Shown here: positions 38,497 through 38,799 of the stretch, piece after piece | Layout of the letters: each line of letters starts with the position of its first letter | Numbering within the stretch: the first letter of the stretch is position 1 | Virus record (IMG/VR): IMGVR_UViG_3300050015_000174 | Location: 1-38,799 of that record | Source of the DNA: a virus | DNA length: 38,799 bases | Reading direction: 5' to 3' (one strand) | Program-made: the position numbers and the translations under genes | Notes under the pieces: model-generated | Database searches by the model: none | What the model saw: only the letters and a program-made list of their open reading frames with translations | Told to the model about the DNA's origin: nothing

Positions 38497-38799
38497 GTCG
38501 CAAGCAGGCTGATTATATTGCGTCAACATCAAACGAGTTCTTCCCACGTAAATGTGGGACACTGGAAGAACGATTCTGGTCCAAGATTTCTCCTGAACCA
38601 AATACTGGTTGTTGGATTTGGTGCGGCGACAGCAATGGAAATTATGGATCGTTCGGTGTCTATGACGTAAAAACCAACACACATCGCAATGAATATGCTC
38701 ACCGTTTTTCCTATCGCCTACATAAGGGTGAAATACCACTGGGTTTTCAAATAGATCATTGCTGTCGCATGAAGCTATGCGTAAACCCAGTGGTATTTC
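38493..38799 (+). CDS. HNH homing endonuclease (partial, 3' end lost)
   Basis: 102 codons to the window end. ERFWSKISPEPNTGCWIWCG, then YGSFGVYD, YAHRFSYRLHKGEIPLGFQIDHCC and MKLCVNP are the HNH_3-type core. The last residues read CVNPVVF where the family has NP-x-HL; the change falls exactly where an inverted repeat begins, so the end is probably not native. AT-richer than upstream genes. Confidence 0.8.
   Translation, partial: MSRKQADYIASTSNEFFPRKCGTLEERFWSKISPEPNTGCWIWCGDSNGNYGSFGVYDVKTNTHRNEYAHRFSYRLHKGEIPLGFQIDHCCRMKLCVNPVVF
38730..38799. repeat. 17-bp inverted repeat ending exactly at the right window edge
   Basis: GAAATACCACTGGGTTT (38730-38746) and its perfect reverse complement (38783-38799), 36-base spacer. 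The right arm is the last base of the window and breaks the HNH motif, suggesting a fold-back assembly or amplification artefact; a true hairpin end is the alternative. Confidence 0.7.

Noticed and set aside
1-38799. Integrase, tRNA genes, lysis cassette
   Set aside because: Looked for and not found. The small membrane proteins could include a holin, but no endolysin is visible; these genes may lie beyond the window edges.

Overview
This window looks like the larger part of a tailed double-stranded DNA phage (class Caudoviricetes) of an alphaproteobacterium, probably a rhizobial or Bradyrhizobium-type host. The evidence is a complete head-morphogenesis gene set (terminase, portal, MuF, DUF2213 protease, scaffold, cement protein, DUF2184 capsid, connectors), a phage recombination set (ERF annealing protein plus YqaJ exonuclease), and a GcrA-family regulator, a family confined to Alphaproteobacteria. 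By eye the DNA is GC-rich, with clearly AT-richer islands at the homing endonucleases and at the 3' end of the portal gene. I saw no integrase, tRNA, CRISPR array or lysis cassette. Both ends are cut: a tail-spike gene runs off the left edge and an HNH endonuclease gene runs off the right edge, where the sequence stops inside a 17-bp inverted repeat that may be an assembly artefact.

Layout. (1) 1-20620, minus strand: the late operon. Read in transcription order from a promoter near 20650, it holds small accessory genes (including a HAD phosphatase), the terminase subunits, portal, MuF protein, DUF6527, protease, scaffold, cement protein, major capsid, head-tail connectors and a tail protein. 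It ends with three consecutive proteins with signal peptides, the last being the spike. Many neighbours are translationally coupled (ATGA, TGATG or TAATG junctions). Three free-standing GIY-YIG homing endonucleases sit between structural genes. The portal gene carries an intein, and inside that intein an HNH endonuclease is encoded in a different reading frame. (2) 20748-21348, plus strand: two small genes facing away from the late operon. (3) 21525-29079, minus strand: the leftward early operon, with a YdaS/Cro-like repressor first, then DUF1064, an MT-A70 methyltransferase, a DUF3307 membrane protein, GcrA, a Dam-type adenine methyltransferase, a PD-(D/E)XK protein, replication-type proteins, a TSCPD-domain protein and a winged-helix protein. 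(4) 29100-29150: a compact divergent control region in which the two -35 boxes form one inverted repeat. (5) 29230-38799, plus strand: the rightward early operon, with small proteins, a secreted protein, a coiled-coil protein, a HIRAN protein, a DUF6745 protein with a 12-bp minisatellite, ERF, YqaJ exonuclease, winged-helix and hypothetical proteins, then the truncated HNH gene.

How it works together (inference): the repressor controls both early operons. The rightward operon supplies recombination-dependent replication (ERF plus exonuclease). The leftward operon supplies replication proteins and two adenine methyltransferases next to GcrA, which in Caulobacter reads adenine methylation at promoters; the phage may therefore tie its transcription or its host's cell cycle to methylation state. 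The late operon then builds the virion.

The strongest candidate for something undescribed is the out-of-frame HNH gene nested in the portal intein (13627-14592). Next are the zincin domain fused to the portal C-terminus, the run of signal-peptide proteins in the tail region, and a 12-bp repeat array that varies at only one codon.
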